Source of the DNA: Methyloversatilis sp. RAC08
GTDB lineage: Bacteria > Pseudomonadota > Gammaproteobacteria > Burkholderiales > Rhodocyclaceae
Reading direction: 5' to 3'
DNA: 64,000 bases
Assembly: GCF_001713355.1 (NCBI RefSeq)
Contig: NZ_CP016448.1
Span: 2,542,001-2,606,000, forward strand
Positions 10,143-18,789 of the stretch are shown here, one piece after another; the first letter of the stretch is position 1, and each line of letters opens with the position of its first letter. The translations under genes and the position numbers were made by a program. The notes beneath the pieces are model-generated. The model saw nothing but the letters and a program-made list of their open reading frames with translations. It had not been told where the DNA came from and made no database searches.

Positions 10143-10772
10143 ATGGCTCGTAATCTCGACCCGAAATGTCGTCAGTGCCGTCGTGAAGGCGAAAAGCTCT
10201 TCCTGAAGGGCGAAAAGTGCTTCACCGACAAGTGCGCGATCGAACGTCGGTCCTATGCGCCCGGGCAGCACGGGCAGAAATCCGGCCAGCGCCTGTCCGG
10301 TTTCGGCCAGCAGTTGCGTGAAAAGCAGAAGATTCGCCGCATCTACGGCGTTCTCGAGCGCCAGTTCCGTCGCGTCTATGCAGAAGCCGTGCGTCGCAAG
10401 GGTCAGACCGGCGAAAACATGCTTCAGCTGCTGGAAAGCCGCCTGGACACCGTCGCCTATCGCATGGGTTTCGGCGCGTCGCGCGCCGAATCGCGGCAGG
10501 TGGTGCGTCACAACGGTGTTCTGGTCAACGGCAAGCGCGTGAATATCCCGTCGTACGAAGTGCGTCCGGGCGACGTGGTCGAACTGACCGAACGCGCCAA
10601 GGGCCATCTACGTTCGAAGGGTGCGCTCGAAGCCCAGGCATCGCGTGGCTTCCCGGATTGGATCGATGTCGATTCCAAGGCGGCTCGCGGCGTGTTCAAG
10701 GCTCTGCCGGCTCGCACCGACCTCCCGTCGACGATCAACGAAAGTTTGGTTGTCGAACTGTATTCCCGCTGA
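10143..10772 (+). CDS. rpsD: 30S ribosomal protein S4, cysteine-containing form (uS4)
   Basis: 209 aa assembly-initiating protein that also acts in fidelity; in E. coli it represses its own operon. The N-terminus has Cys9, Cys12, Cys26 and Cys31, the four-cysteine zinc-binding arrangement that E. coli S4 lacks. The S4 RNA-binding domain is visible around residues 98-160 ([20 protein letters not shown]). Intact. Confidence 0.97.
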   Translation: MARNLDPKCRQCRREGEKLFLKGEKCFTDKCAIERRSYAPGQHGQKSGQRLSGFGQQLREKQKIRRIYGVLERQFRRVYAEAVRRKGQTGENMLQLLESRLDTVAYRMGFGASRAESRQVVRHNGVLVNGKRVNIPSYEVRPGDVVELTERAKGHLRSKGALEAQASRGFPDWIDVDSKAARGVFKALPARTDLPSTINESLVVELYSR

Positions 10773-10814
10773 TCGCGTGTGCGATCAGCTCGCTGACGTC
10801 ACTGAGGACTGCAG

Positions 10815-11792
10815 ATGCAAAGCAATGCTCTCTTGAAACCGCGCATCATTGACGTACAAAATCTTTCACCGGCTCACGCACGTGTTGTGATGGAGCCGTT
10901 CGAGCGCGGATTTGGGCACACGCTGGGCAACGCGCTCCGTCGCATTCTCCTGTCGTCGATGCCCGGCTTCGCGCCGACTGAGGTGCAGATTGAAGGTGTG
11001 CTGCACGAGTACTCGACGCTCGATGGGGTTCGCGAGGATGTGGTAGACATCCTGCTGAACCTCAAGGGCGTCGTACTTAAGCTGCACAACCGTTCTGAAG
11101 CCTATCTCCGCTTGTCGAAGACCGGCGAAGGTGTAGTCACGGCGGGCGATATCGAAGTCACGCATGACGTCGAGATCGTCAATCCGGAACATGTCATCGC
11201 CCACGTTGCACCGGGTGGCAAGCTCGAGCTCCAGTTCAAGATCGAACAGGGCCGTGGCTATGTTCCTGGCACGCTGCGTCAGCACACCTCGGAAAGCAAG
11301 GCGATCGGCCACATTTTGCTGGATGCGAGCTTCAGCCCGGTTCGTCGTGTCAGCTACTCGGTAGAGTCGGCACGCGTCGAACAGCGTACGGATCTTGACC
11401 GTCTGGTGATGGACGTCGAAACGAACGGTGCTGTAGAACCTGAAGAGGCGGTTCGCTACGCGGCACGAGTGCTGGTGGATCAGCTGTCGATCTTCGCCGA
11501 ACTGGAAGGTACGGCGCCAGCTGTCGAAGCACGTCGTCCGGCGCAGATCGATCCCATCCTGCTGCGCCCGGTTGATGATCTCGAATTGACGGTTCGCTCT
11601 GCTAACTGTCTGAAGGCCGAGAACATCTATTACATCGGCGATCTGATTCAGCGCACCGAAAACGAGCTGCTCAAGACCCCGAATCTGGGTCGCAAGTCAC
11701 TCAACGAAATCAAGGAAGTGCTTGCTTCTCGCGGCTTGACGCTGGGTATGAAGCTCGAGAACTGGCCGCCGGCTGGCCTCGATCGGGGCTAA
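10815..11792 (+). CDS. rpoA: RNA polymerase alpha subunit
   Basis: 325 aa. The N-terminal dimerisation/assembly domain ([20 protein letters not shown], about residues 30-49) is followed after a linker by the C-terminal domain that contacts activators and UP elements ([20 protein letters not shown], then [13 protein letters not shown]). Length and layout are normal. A 42-base gap separates it from rpsD and 83 bases from rplQ. Confidence 0.98.
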   Translation: MQSNALLKPRIIDVQNLSPAHARVVMEPFERGFGHTLGNALRRILLSSMPGFAPTEVQIEGVLHEYSTLDGVREDVVDILLNLKGVVLKLHNRSEAYLRLSKTGEGVVTAGDIEVTHDVEIVNPEHVIAHVAPGGKLELQFKIEQGRGYVPGTLRQHTSESKAIGHILLDASFSPVRRVSYSVESARVEQRTDLDRLVMDVETNGAVEPEEAVRYAARVLVDQLSIFAELEGTAPAVEARRPAQIDPILLRPVDDLELTVRSANCLKAENIYYIGDLIQRTENELLKTPNLGRKSLNEIKEVLASRGLTLGMKLENWPPAGLDRG

Positions 11793-11875
11793 TCCCCCAG
11801 CCGGGTTCGCCCGGTCACAATATGAACCGGCCACTTGCCTGACCCGCGGTGGCCGCATAATTTTACGGAGTCATC

Positions 11876-12268
11876 ATGCGTCATCGTAACGGTCTCAGAA
11901 AACTCAATCGCACCAGTTCGCATCGTGAAGCGATGTTCCGCAACATGGCGGTGTCGCTGCTTCGTCACGAAGCGATCAAGACTACAGTGCCGAAGGCCAA
12001 GGAATTGCGTCGCGTCGTCGAGCCGCTGATCAATCTCGGCAAGACGCCCAACCTTTCGAATCGCCGCCTCGCTTTCTCGCGTCTGCGTGATCGTGAAGTC
12101 GTGTGCAAGATTTTCGATGTGCTTGGCCCGCGATACGCTACACGCAACGGTGGCTATCTCAGCATTCTGAAGATGGGTTTCCGCCAGGGCGACAACGCAC
12201 CGATGGCTTTCGTGCAACTTATGGATCGTCCGGACGAAAGTGCGGAAGCGGTTGAAATCGCCGAGTAA
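11876..12268 (+). CDS. rplQ: 50S ribosomal protein L17 (bL17)
   Basis: 130 aa. [20 protein letters not shown] and the block [19 protein letters not shown] are diagnostic. L17 borders the peptide exit tunnel. Last gene of the alpha operon; a strong intrinsic terminator follows 20 bases after the stop. Confidence 0.98.
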   Translation: MRHRNGLRKLNRTSSHREAMFRNMAVSLLRHEAIKTTVPKAKELRRVVEPLINLGKTPNLSNRRLAFSRLRDREVVCKIFDVLGPRYATRNGGYLSILKMGFRQGDNAPMAFVQLMDRPDESAEAVEIAE

Positions 12269-12285
12269 ATTCGCGCATTCCCCGA

Positions 12286-12314
12286 AAAAGCCTCGCTCTG
12301 CGAGGCTTTTTTTT
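12286..12314 (+). terminator. Intrinsic terminator after rplQ, bidirectional
   Basis: The stem AGCCTCG/CGAGGCT encloses the 5-base loop CTCTG and is followed by eight Ts. The preceding run of As gives five Ts on the other strand, so the same hairpin can end transcription from the convergent cobA operon, which stops at 12341. Confidence 0.9.
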
Positions 12315-12340
12315 GTGCTGCCAACAGTTGAAAGGTGAAA

Positions 12341-13153
12341 TCAGGCTGCGTTAGATGCGTGCCCTGACAGCGGTGCAATTTGATTATTCCGTTGCGCCAG
12401 CGCTTCCCGAAACACTTCGCCCAGCATGACCAGTACCGCGCCTTCCGGGGGGCCGTCCGTACCGAGCAGTTCCGACACCGGTCGTGCAGCGAGGCCGGAC
12501 AAAGTGGTCAAGCTTTCGCGCGACGACGGAAGGCTGGCGTTCTCGATGATGGCGACCGGCGTTTCGGGGGCGCGTCCGCAGGTCAGCAGTTCATGTGCGA
12601 TGGCCATCGATTCGTGCGACGCCATGTACAGCGCCAATGTCGGTACATCGGCATTCGCTCGCAGCGCCTGCGATGGGTTTTCGCCTGTGCCCGCGCGCGG
12701 TGTAAGCAATGCGACGCTGCGTGACAGGCCGCGCCGCGTCAACGAAACCCTCAGTTGAGCGCAGGCGGCACTCGCTGCGGTGATGCCGGGCACCACTTCG
12801 TAGTCGATGCCTGCGTCGGCGAGGGCATCCATTTCTTCCTGCGCGCGGCCGAACAGCATCGGATCGCCTCCCTTGAGGCGAACCACTACGGCGTGCGTGC
12901 GTGCTGCATGAATGAGTTGCTGGTTGATGAAGCGCTGTGCGGTCGAATGGCGTCCGCAGCGTTTGCCAACCGGGATACGTTTCGCCCGACTGGCGAGCGC
13001 CAGCACCTCTTCGAGGATCAGTGCGTCGTGAAGAACCACATCGGCTTCGGCAAGCAGCTTTGCGGCACGCAGAGTCAGCAGGTCGGCCGCACCCGGGCCG
13101 GCGCCGACCAGCCATACCTTGCCGGGTAGATTCGAGTCAGCCGTCTTTGACAT
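12341..13153 (-). CDS. cobA: Uroporphyrinogen-III C-methyltransferase
   Basis: 270 aa from ATG 13153; the frame is open further upstream but lies inside cysH. The enzyme uses SAM to methylate uroporphyrinogen III to precorrin-2, the precursor of siroheme. Family motifs are clear: VGAGPGAADLLTLRA near residue 16 for SAM binding, VVRLKGGDPMLFGR, and EVVPGITAASAA. No CysG-type dehydrogenase/ferrochelatase domain is fused, so siroheme completion needs another gene. It overlaps cysH by 17 bases and ends the sulfite-reduction operon, whose reductase needs siroheme. Confidence 0.93.
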   Translation of the reverse strand: MSKTADSNLPGKVWLVGAGPGAADLLTLRAAKLLAEADVVLHDALILEEVLALASRAKRIPVGKRCGRHSTAQRFINQQLIHAARTHAVVVRLKGGDPMLFGRAQEEMDALADAGIDYEVVPGITAASAACAQLRVSLTRRGLSRSVALLTPRAGTGENPSQALRANADVPTLALYMASHESMAIAHELLTCGRAPETPVAIIENASLPSSRESLTTLSGLAARPVSELLGTDGPPEGAVLVMLGEVFREALAQRNNQIAPLSGHASNAA

Positions 13154-13865
13154 GCAGACCGCACTCCTTGCTATCCGCGTTCTCCCACCACCAGCGACCC
13201 GCGCGGATGTCTTCTCCGGGCGAGATGGCACGCGTGCAAGGCTGGCAGCCGATACTCGGAAAGAACTGTTCGTGCAGGACGTTGTACGGCACGCCCTCGG
13301 TCTGGATGTACACCCACACCTCACGTTCGGTCCAGTCGGACAGCGGATTGAATTTCTCGATACCGTGTGTCTCATCGAACTCGCGCAGCGGCAGATCCGC
13401 TCGCGTGGTCGACTGTTGAGCACGCATGCCGGTGATCCAGGCCTTCTTGCCGGCCAAGGCGCGTTTCAGCGGTTCGACTTTGCGCATGCCGCAGCAAGCC
13501 TTGCGCAGCTCGACCGAGCGGTAGAACGCATTGATGCCGTGCTTGCGCACGTATTCCTCGACCGCTTCATGGCGCGGAAACCACGTGACTGGCCGCATCC
13601 CGTAGTGCGTCTCGGCCTTCGCCATCAGGTCGTAGGTCTCGGCGGGCAAGCGACCCGTGTCGAGCGTGAAGATTTCGATGTCGATGGCGTGCCGCTGGAT
13701 GATATCGATCAGCAGCATGTCCTCTGCGCCCATGCTGCTCGCAAAGCCGACGGGCTGAAATTCAGCTGCGGCCTGGCGCAGCCGGGCTATCGTGGCCAGA
13801 GTTCTTTCAGCCACCTTCGCGCGCAGTGCGTCGCTCACGTTCGGATGGATCATCGGATTGCTCAC
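13137..13865 (-). CDS. cysH: Adenosine 5'-phosphosulfate (APS) reductase
   Basis: 242 aa thioredoxin-dependent reductase that converts activated sulfate to sulfite. Cys124-Cys125 (KACCGMRK) and Cys207/Cys210 (IGCQPC) form the four-cysteine [4Fe-4S] ligand set seen in APS-type and absent from PAPS-type reductases. The catalytic cysteine is Cys235 in ECGLH near the C-terminus. The nucleotide-binding segment SSMGAEDMLL is near residue 43. The start overlaps DUF934 (ATGA-type junction at 13862-13865). Confidence 0.93.
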   Translation of the reverse strand: MSNPMIHPNVSDALRAKVAERTLATIARLRQAAAEFQPVGFASSMGAEDMLLIDIIQRHAIDIEIFTLDTGRLPAETYDLMAKAETHYGMRPVTWFPRHEAVEEYVRKHGINAFYRSVELRKACCGMRKVEPLKRALAGKKAWITGMRAQQSTTRADLPLREFDETHGIEKFNPLSDWTEREVWVYIQTEGVPYNVLHEQFFPSIGCQPCTRAISPGEDIRAGRWWWENADSKECGLHVKDG

Positions 13866-14476
13866 GTTCGGTCACCCAGAGCGGATCGCCTGCGAAAGAC
13901 CGGCGGCTGGCCATCGGTCGAAGTCTGATACGGCGTCGTGAAGTCCTTCAGCGCACCGATGCATCGGTCTGCCTTTTGATCGGCACGCAGCAGATAGGCG
14001 TCGAAGCCGCAGCGGTGGAAGAAAAACATCTGGTCGCGCAGCACGTCGCCAAGCGCCCGCAGCTCGTTTCGATAGCCGTATCGCGTGCGCAGGATGAAGG
14101 CGATCGAATAGCCTCGGCCATCGATGAATTTCGGAAAGTTAACGCCGATCAACGGCAACCTGTTCAAATTCCAGCCCAGGCTTTCTGCCAGCTCGGCAGG
14201 CTCTTCATGGCTGTCCAGCCAGACGCCGATCTCGCCATCGTCGGCGCGGCCTGCCAGTTCATCGCGATGGCGGAGCCACACCGAAAGCGGCAGCAGCACC
14301 TTGCCAGTCGGAACATCGCAGGCTGCAATCACGTCTTCCGACGCCGCCTTTTCGCCGGTGAGCTTGAACAGCACCACCTTGCCGGCCGACTTGCGCACGG
14401 GTTCATTCGTCTCGGGCAGCCGCACCCAGGTCCAGTCGTCGGCAACCACCTCGGTACCGCGGATCAATTCAGCCAT
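13862..14476 (-). CDS. DUF934 family protein linked to sulfite reductase
   Basis: 204 aa, no characterised activity. The conserved centre NRLPLIGVNFPKFIDGRGYS followed by LRTRYGYRNELRALGDVLRDQ is the signature of DUF934. In many proteobacteria this family sits between the sulfite reductase and cysH, as here, and is often annotated as an accessory oxidoreductase of sulfite reduction; the sequence has no obvious Fe-S or flavin motif. It overlaps the upstream reductase by 8 bases and cysH by 4, so its expression is tied to sulfate assimilation. Confidence 0.88.
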   Translation of the reverse strand: MAELIRGTEVVADDWTWVRLPETNEPVRKSAGKVVLFKLTGEKAASEDVIAACDVPTGKVLLPLSVWLRHRDELAGRADDGEIGVWLDSHEEPAELAESLGWNLNRLPLIGVNFPKFIDGRGYSIAFILRTRYGYRNELRALGDVLRDQMFFFHRCGFDAYLLRADQKADRCIGALKDFTTPYQTSTDGQPPVFRRRSALGDRT

Positions 14477-16151
14477 GAGTCACCTCGGCCTTCTTCGTGG
14501 ATGCGCCATAGACGCGTGCCTTGAACGGCGCCATGCCGAGGCGGCGCACGGTATCGATGAAACGCTCTTCCGGAGTGCGGTGTTCGACGTAGGTTTCGAC
14601 CAGCTTCGTGATGACGCCCGGCACCTCTTCGGCCGCAAACGACGGGCCGATGACGTCGCCGATCGATGTCTGGTTACCCTGCGAGCCGCCGATCGACACC
14701 TGATACCATTCAGACCCGGTCTTGTCGACGCCGAGAATGCCGATGTGGCCGACGTGATGATGGCCGCAGGAATTCATGCAGCCGGAAATGTTCAGCTCAA
14801 GGTCGCCGACGTCGTACAGGTAGTCGAGATTGTCGAACGCTTCCTGGATTGCCTGCGCGATCGGGATCGACTTCGCATTGGCCAGCGAGCAGAAGTCGCC
14901 ACCCGGGCAGCAGATGATGTCCGTCAGCAGCCCGATGTTCGGCGTCGCCAGTCCGTGCGCGCGGGCGCCCAGCCACAGTTCGTGCAGGTCGGCCAGTGCA
15001 ACGTCGGCCAGCACCACATTCTGTTCGTGCGATACGCGCAGTTCGCCGAAGCTGTAGCGGTCTGCCAGATCGGCCAGCGCGTCCATCTGGTCACAGGAGA
15101 TGTCACCTGGCGCGACACCGGTCGGCTTCAGCGACAGCGTAACCGCGCGGTAGCCCGGCCGCTTGTGGCCGCGCACGCAGCGCGACACCCAGCGGGCGAA
15201 AGCGGGGTCGGATGCGCGCTTCTCATCGAAGCCTGCGTCCGTCGCCGGAAGGACCGGGGCGTCCGGATCCGTAAATGCGGCGCGCGCCCGATCCAGTTCG
15301 GCCTGTGTCACGGTGGCGATGCCATCGCGTTCGAGCTGCCATTCTTCTTCCACCTGGCGTGCGAATGCCTCGGCGCCGATGGCCTTCACCAGAATCTTGA
15401 TGCGCGCCTTGTAGGCGTTGTCGCGACGACCATAGCGGTTGTACACGCGCAGAACGGCGTCGAGATAGGTCGGCAGGTGCTGCCAGGGCAGGGCTTCATG
15501 GATGACGCTGCCCAGTATCGGCGTGCGGCCCATGCCGCCGCCGACGATGACGCGGGCGAGCACCTCGCCCTGGACGTCGCGGTAAAGCTGCAGGCCGACA
15601 TCGTGCGCGTAGGTCACGGCACGGTCTTCAAGCGTACCGCTGACGGCAATCTTGAACTTGCGTGGCAGAAAGGCGAATTCCGGATGGAAGGTCGACCACT
15701 GGCGCAGCATTTCGCAGTACGGGCGCGGGTCGACCATTTCATCCGGCGCAACGCCGGCGAACGGATCGGTCGTGATGTTGCGGATGCAGTTGCCCGAGGT
15801 CTGGATGGCATGCATTTCCACCGTGGCCAGTTCGGCGAGGATGTCACTGGTGTCTTCCAGCTTCGGCCAGTTGAACTGCATGTTCTGCCGGGTCGAGAAG
15901 TGGCCGTAGCCGCGGTCGTAGCGCCGACCGATGTCGGACAGCTTGCGCAACTGGGTGCTCGACAGCATGCCGTATGGAATGGCGACGCGCAGCATCGGCG
16001 CGTGACGCTGGATGTAGAGGCCATTCTGCAAGCGAAGCGGCCTGAACTCGTCGTCCGACAGCTCACCAGCGAGGTTGCGCTGCAACTGGTCCCGGTACTG
16101 CGCGACACGCTCAAGCACCAGCGTGTGGTCGTATTCGTCGTAGTGATACAT
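14469..16151 (-). CDS. Nitrite/sulfite reductase, siroheme [4Fe-4S] subunit
   Basis: 560 aa from ATG 16151 (MYHYDEYDHTLVLERVAQYR). The protein has two ferredoxin-like half-domains (GYGHFSTRQNMQFNWPKLED early; SFGELRVSHEQNVVLADV late) and the siroheme/iron-sulfur ligands CCPGGDFC and GCMNSC, so all four cysteines are present. It reduces sulfite to sulfide with six electrons. The operon with cysH, DUF934 and cobA argues for sulfite rather than nitrite as substrate. No separate flavoprotein (CysJ) is in the window, so the electron donor may be ferredoxin. Confidence 0.92.
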   Translation of the reverse strand: MYHYDEYDHTLVLERVAQYRDQLQRNLAGELSDDEFRPLRLQNGLYIQRHAPMLRVAIPYGMLSSTQLRKLSDIGRRYDRGYGHFSTRQNMQFNWPKLEDTSDILAELATVEMHAIQTSGNCIRNITTDPFAGVAPDEMVDPRPYCEMLRQWSTFHPEFAFLPRKFKIAVSGTLEDRAVTYAHDVGLQLYRDVQGEVLARVIVGGGMGRTPILGSVIHEALPWQHLPTYLDAVLRVYNRYGRRDNAYKARIKILVKAIGAEAFARQVEEEWQLERDGIATVTQAELDRARAAFTDPDAPVLPATDAGFDEKRASDPAFARWVSRCVRGHKRPGYRAVTLSLKPTGVAPGDISCDQMDALADLADRYSFGELRVSHEQNVVLADVALADLHELWLGARAHGLATPNIGLLTDIICCPGGDFCSLANAKSIPIAQAIQEAFDNLDYLYDVGDLELNISGCMNSCGHHHVGHIGILGVDKTGSEWYQVSIGGSQGNQTSIGDVIGPSFAAEEVPGVITKLVETYVEHRTPEERFIDTVRRLGMAPFKARVYGASTKKAEVTHG

Positions 16152-16209
16152 GGATGCGATCTTCCGTCCGTCGGCGCCCGCCGGCACGCCGGGACACCAT
16201 GTCAATGAG

Positions 16210-16995
16210 TCAGCCTAGAAGATTCAGGCTCAGCTTGCCGCCGATGCCGAACAGCATGGTTGCCAGCAGCGGCCGAAGAAAACGCTCCGGCAGACGCGCG
16301 GCGACCTGGCTGCCGATCGCGATGCCGGGTAGCGAACCGATCAGCAGTGCGCCAAGCAGCGCCCAGTCGACGTTGCCGAGCCACCAGTGTCCGAGCCCGG
16401 CAACCAGCGTGAGCGGTACGGCGTGGGCGATGTCGCTGCCGACGATGCGCACCGCCGACAGGCGCGGATAAAGGAATACCAGCGCCGCCGTTCCCAGAGC
16501 GCCGGCACCGACCGAAGAGATCGTGACCAGTACGCCAAGTATGGCACCCGTACCCACCGTCAGCATGCGCAGATTGCGCTCCCGCCATTCGCGAATGCCC
16601 GGCCTTTCGGCCACCGCCTGCAGTTTCTTCCGAAACAGCAATGCACACGCCGTCAGCACGAGCGCAATCCCTAGCGTACCGCTGATGATCGACGCACTGC
16701 CATAGGCTGAGCTGGAATGCGTCGATAACCACCACAGTGTCAATGCCGCTGCCGGCACGCTGCCGGAACCCAGTCCGGTCACGATGCGCCAGTCCACGGC
16801 CTGGTTGCGCCCGTGCACCAGCGCGCCACCAGCCTTGGTCAGTGCGGCGTACAGCAGGTCGGTGCCGACGGCTACCGCCGGGTGGATGCCGAACAGCAAC
16901 ACAAGCAGCGGCGTCATCAGCGAGCCGCCGCCCACACCAGTCAGGCCGACGATGGCACCGACGAAGAAACCTGCGATGGAATAGCCGAACTCCAT
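16210..16995 (-). CDS. TauE/SafE family sulfite/anion permease
   Basis: 261 aa inner-membrane protein with about eight hydrophobic segments. The N-terminal GFFVGAIVGLTGVGGGSLMTPLL is the first repeat signature of the TauE/SafE family, and the second repeat shows around GAILGVLVTISSVGAGALG. Members export sulfite, sulfoacetate or related anions. As first gene of the sulfite-reduction operon and divergent from cysB, a role in sulfur oxyanion transport is likely; direction and substrate cannot be read from the sequence. Confidence 0.88.
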   Translation of the reverse strand: MEFGYSIAGFFVGAIVGLTGVGGGSLMTPLLVLLFGIHPAVAVGTDLLYAALTKAGGALVHGRNQAVDWRIVTGLGSGSVPAAALTLWWLSTHSSSAYGSASIISGTLGIALVLTACALLFRKKLQAVAERPGIREWRERNLRMLTVGTGAILGVLVTISSVGAGALGTAALVFLYPRLSAVRIVGSDIAHAVPLTLVAGLGHWWLGNVDWALLGALLIGSLPGIAIGSQVAARLPERFLRPLLATMLFGIGGKLSLNLLG

Positions 16996-17063
16996 GGGCG
17001 TTTGTATACAGAGGCACGCGGAAAGAGCGCAGCTTAGTGGGACAGCAAGATAATCGGAAATGC

Positions 17064-17081
17064 TTTGAAGTAAGATTCAAA
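17064..17081. promoter_or_regulatory. Inverted repeat, candidate CysB operator
   Basis: TTTGAA and TTCAAA flank six bases (GTAAGA) in the 111-base gap between the divergent TauE-led operon and cysB. The T-rich/A-rich symmetry is of the kind LysR-type regulators bind, and the site lies 26 bases before the cysB start, where it could serve autoregulation and control of the divergent operon. No experimental support. Confidence 0.5.
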
Positions 17082-17106
17082 TCACTTCCAGTGCTAAAGA
17101 CTGCCC

Positions 17107-18030
17107 ATGAACCTGCAACAACTGCGTTATGTCGCCGAAGTCGCCCAGCGCAACCTGAATGTGTCGGAAGCGGCGCGCGCGTTGCACACCTCGCAATCCG
17201 GGGTGTCGCGGCAGATCAGCTTGCTGGAATCGGAGTTGGGCGTCGACGTGTTCATCCGGCAGGGTAAACGGCTGGTGGCAATGACGCGCCCGGGCGAGGA
17301 AGTGGTGGCGATCGCGCGCCGCATGCTGCGCGACATGGGGGCGCTCAGGCAGGTGGGCGAAGAATACGCGGTCGGCGAACGCGGCCGGCTGACCATCGCC
17401 ATGACGCACACACAGGCGCGCTACGTGCTGCCGCGAATCCTGCCCGAGTTCATGCGCGCCCACCCCGAGGTGAAGGTCGCGCTGCATCAAGGCAATCCGA
17501 CGCAGTGCTGCGAATACGTGCTGTCCGGCGAGGCCGATCTGGCGATCGCAACCGAAGCGATCGACGAATACGACCAGCTGGTCAGCCTGCCCTGCTACCA
17601 GTGGAACCGCTGCCTGATCACCCCGCCCGGCCATCCGCTGCTCGATGAGACGCCGCTGACGCTGGCGGCCATCGCCGAATGGCCGCTGATCACTTATGAC
17701 TTCGCCTTCACCGGCGGCTCGACGGTCAATCGCGCCTTCGCCGCGCAGTCGTTGTCGCCCAACATCATGCTGAGCGCCATCGACGCGGACATCATCAAGA
17801 CTTACGTATCGCTCGGTCTGGGCGTCGGCATCGTCGCGCAGATGGCGTTCGACCCGGAGCAGGACCGCACCTTGCGTGCGCTCGACTGTGCCCATCTGTT
17901 CGAGCCGAGCACCACCCGCATCGGCCTGCACCGCAATGCCTGGCTGCGCGGCTACACCTACGACTTCATCGAGCAGTTTGCGTCCGCGCTCAGCCGTGAA
18001 GTGGTCGACCAGGCGCTCGGCCGCGGCTGA
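17107..18030 (+). CDS. cysB: CysB-type LysR transcriptional regulator
   Basis: 307 aa. The winged-helix domain at the N-terminus (MNLQQLRYVAEVAQRNLNVS, with HTSQSGVSRQISLLESELG) is followed by an effector domain with the CysB-specific TTHTQARY-like segment AMTHTQARYVLPRIL and HQGNPTQ. In the family, N-acetylserine or O-acetylserine and sulfate/thiosulfate tune activation of sulfur assimilation genes. It lies back to back with the sulfite-reduction operon it presumably activates. Confidence 0.93.
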   Translation: MNLQQLRYVAEVAQRNLNVSEAARALHTSQSGVSRQISLLESELGVDVFIRQGKRLVAMTRPGEEVVAIARRMLRDMGALRQVGEEYAVGERGRLTIAMTHTQARYVLPRILPEFMRAHPEVKVALHQGNPTQCCEYVLSGEADLAIATEAIDEYDQLVSLPCYQWNRCLITPPGHPLLDETPLTLAAIAEWPLITYDFAFTGGSTVNRAFAAQSLSPNIMLSAIDADIIKTYVSLGLGVGIVAQMAFDPEQDRTLRALDCAHLFEPSTTRIGLHRNAWLRGYTYDFIEQFASALSREVVDQALGRG

Positions 18031-18097
18031 GCGCCTTCACGAGGCGGTAACCTCGGGCGGCGACATTGCAGGCAATGACCTTCCCGGGCTTGCCGCC

Positions 18098-18685
18098 ATG
18101 ACCGAACTTCACGCTGATCCGCTTCATCCGCTGGTGTTCAACGCCGATACGGGCGTCGCCGAACTGGCGGGGGTGCGTTATCTCGCCAGTCAGCCGGTAC
18201 AGGCCAAGGACGGTCGCACCGTGCTCTACCTGACCGAAGCATCCCGGCCGATGCACCTGTTCAAGTTCGTCGGTCCGGCCGCCTGCAGCGGCGCACTGCC
18301 CCACGGCACGCTGTACGTTGCCAGCCTGGGCGCCGATGGCAAATGCGAAGGGCACGGCCGGTGGCTGCCTCTGGTGCTGGCGCGCCATGGTCTGTCGGTG
18401 CGCGACGGATACGACAGTCTGCAGGCCATCCTGGCCGACCCGGCGGATGCCGCCTGCCGTGCCGGGGCGTCGAGCATCGAAGGTCTGTTTGCACCTCATG
18501 CACGCAACGACGGCGGCGCCTTGCTGCGATGCGATCACGCGACACCGGCACTGGTCTGGCGCGAGGCGCTGGGCGACGCGGCAAGCCTGAGCTTTGCGTG
18601 GCACAGCGCGGCTGCAGCGGAAAGCGTCGCTACAAATCTTCACCTTCAGCGCATCGGCAGCGCTGCTGCGCGCTTGCGCGGTTAA
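18098..18685 (+). CDS. PhoX/DUF839-like protein fragment
   Basis: 195 aa from ATG 18098; the true start is uncertain because no clear ribosome-binding site is seen and the frame is open further upstream. The segment LYLTEASRPMHLFKFVGPA, then LPHGTLYVASLGADGK and RWLPLVLA, resembles the central part of PhoX/DUF839 phosphatases, which are more than 400 aa and carry a Tat signal. Neither the Tat signal nor the remaining beta-propeller is present. It may be a stand-alone short relative or a remnant. Codon use is normal and no internal stop is seen. Confidence 0.55.
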   Translation: MTELHADPLHPLVFNADTGVAELAGVRYLASQPVQAKDGRTVLYLTEASRPMHLFKFVGPAACSGALPHGTLYVASLGADGKCEGHGRWLPLVLARHGLSVRDGYDSLQAILADPADAACRAGASSIEGLFAPHARNDGGALLRCDHATPALVWREALGDAASLSFAWHSAAAAESVATNLHLQRIGSAAARLRG

Positions 18686-18755
18686 GGCGGCAGCAGTCGG
18701 CCGTTCCCCCGCAGCCGCCGTGACATGGTCACGGTGCCGCCAGCCGAACGACTTC

Positions 18756-18761
18756 TATAAT
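18756..18761 (+). promoter_or_regulatory. -10 box upstream of prsT
   Basis: A perfect TATAAT lies 28 bases before the prsT start in a GC-rich context. No good -35 box is found at 16-18 bases distance. It fits a sigma70 promoter with a weak -35. Confidence 0.5.
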
Positions 18762-18789
18762 CGGGAGTCGATCCGCATCTCCGTACTCC

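Noticed and set aside
14124-16208. Long plus-strand open frame opposite the sulfite reductase
   Set aside because: No homology visible, and it would require overlap along the whole length of a well-supported operon.
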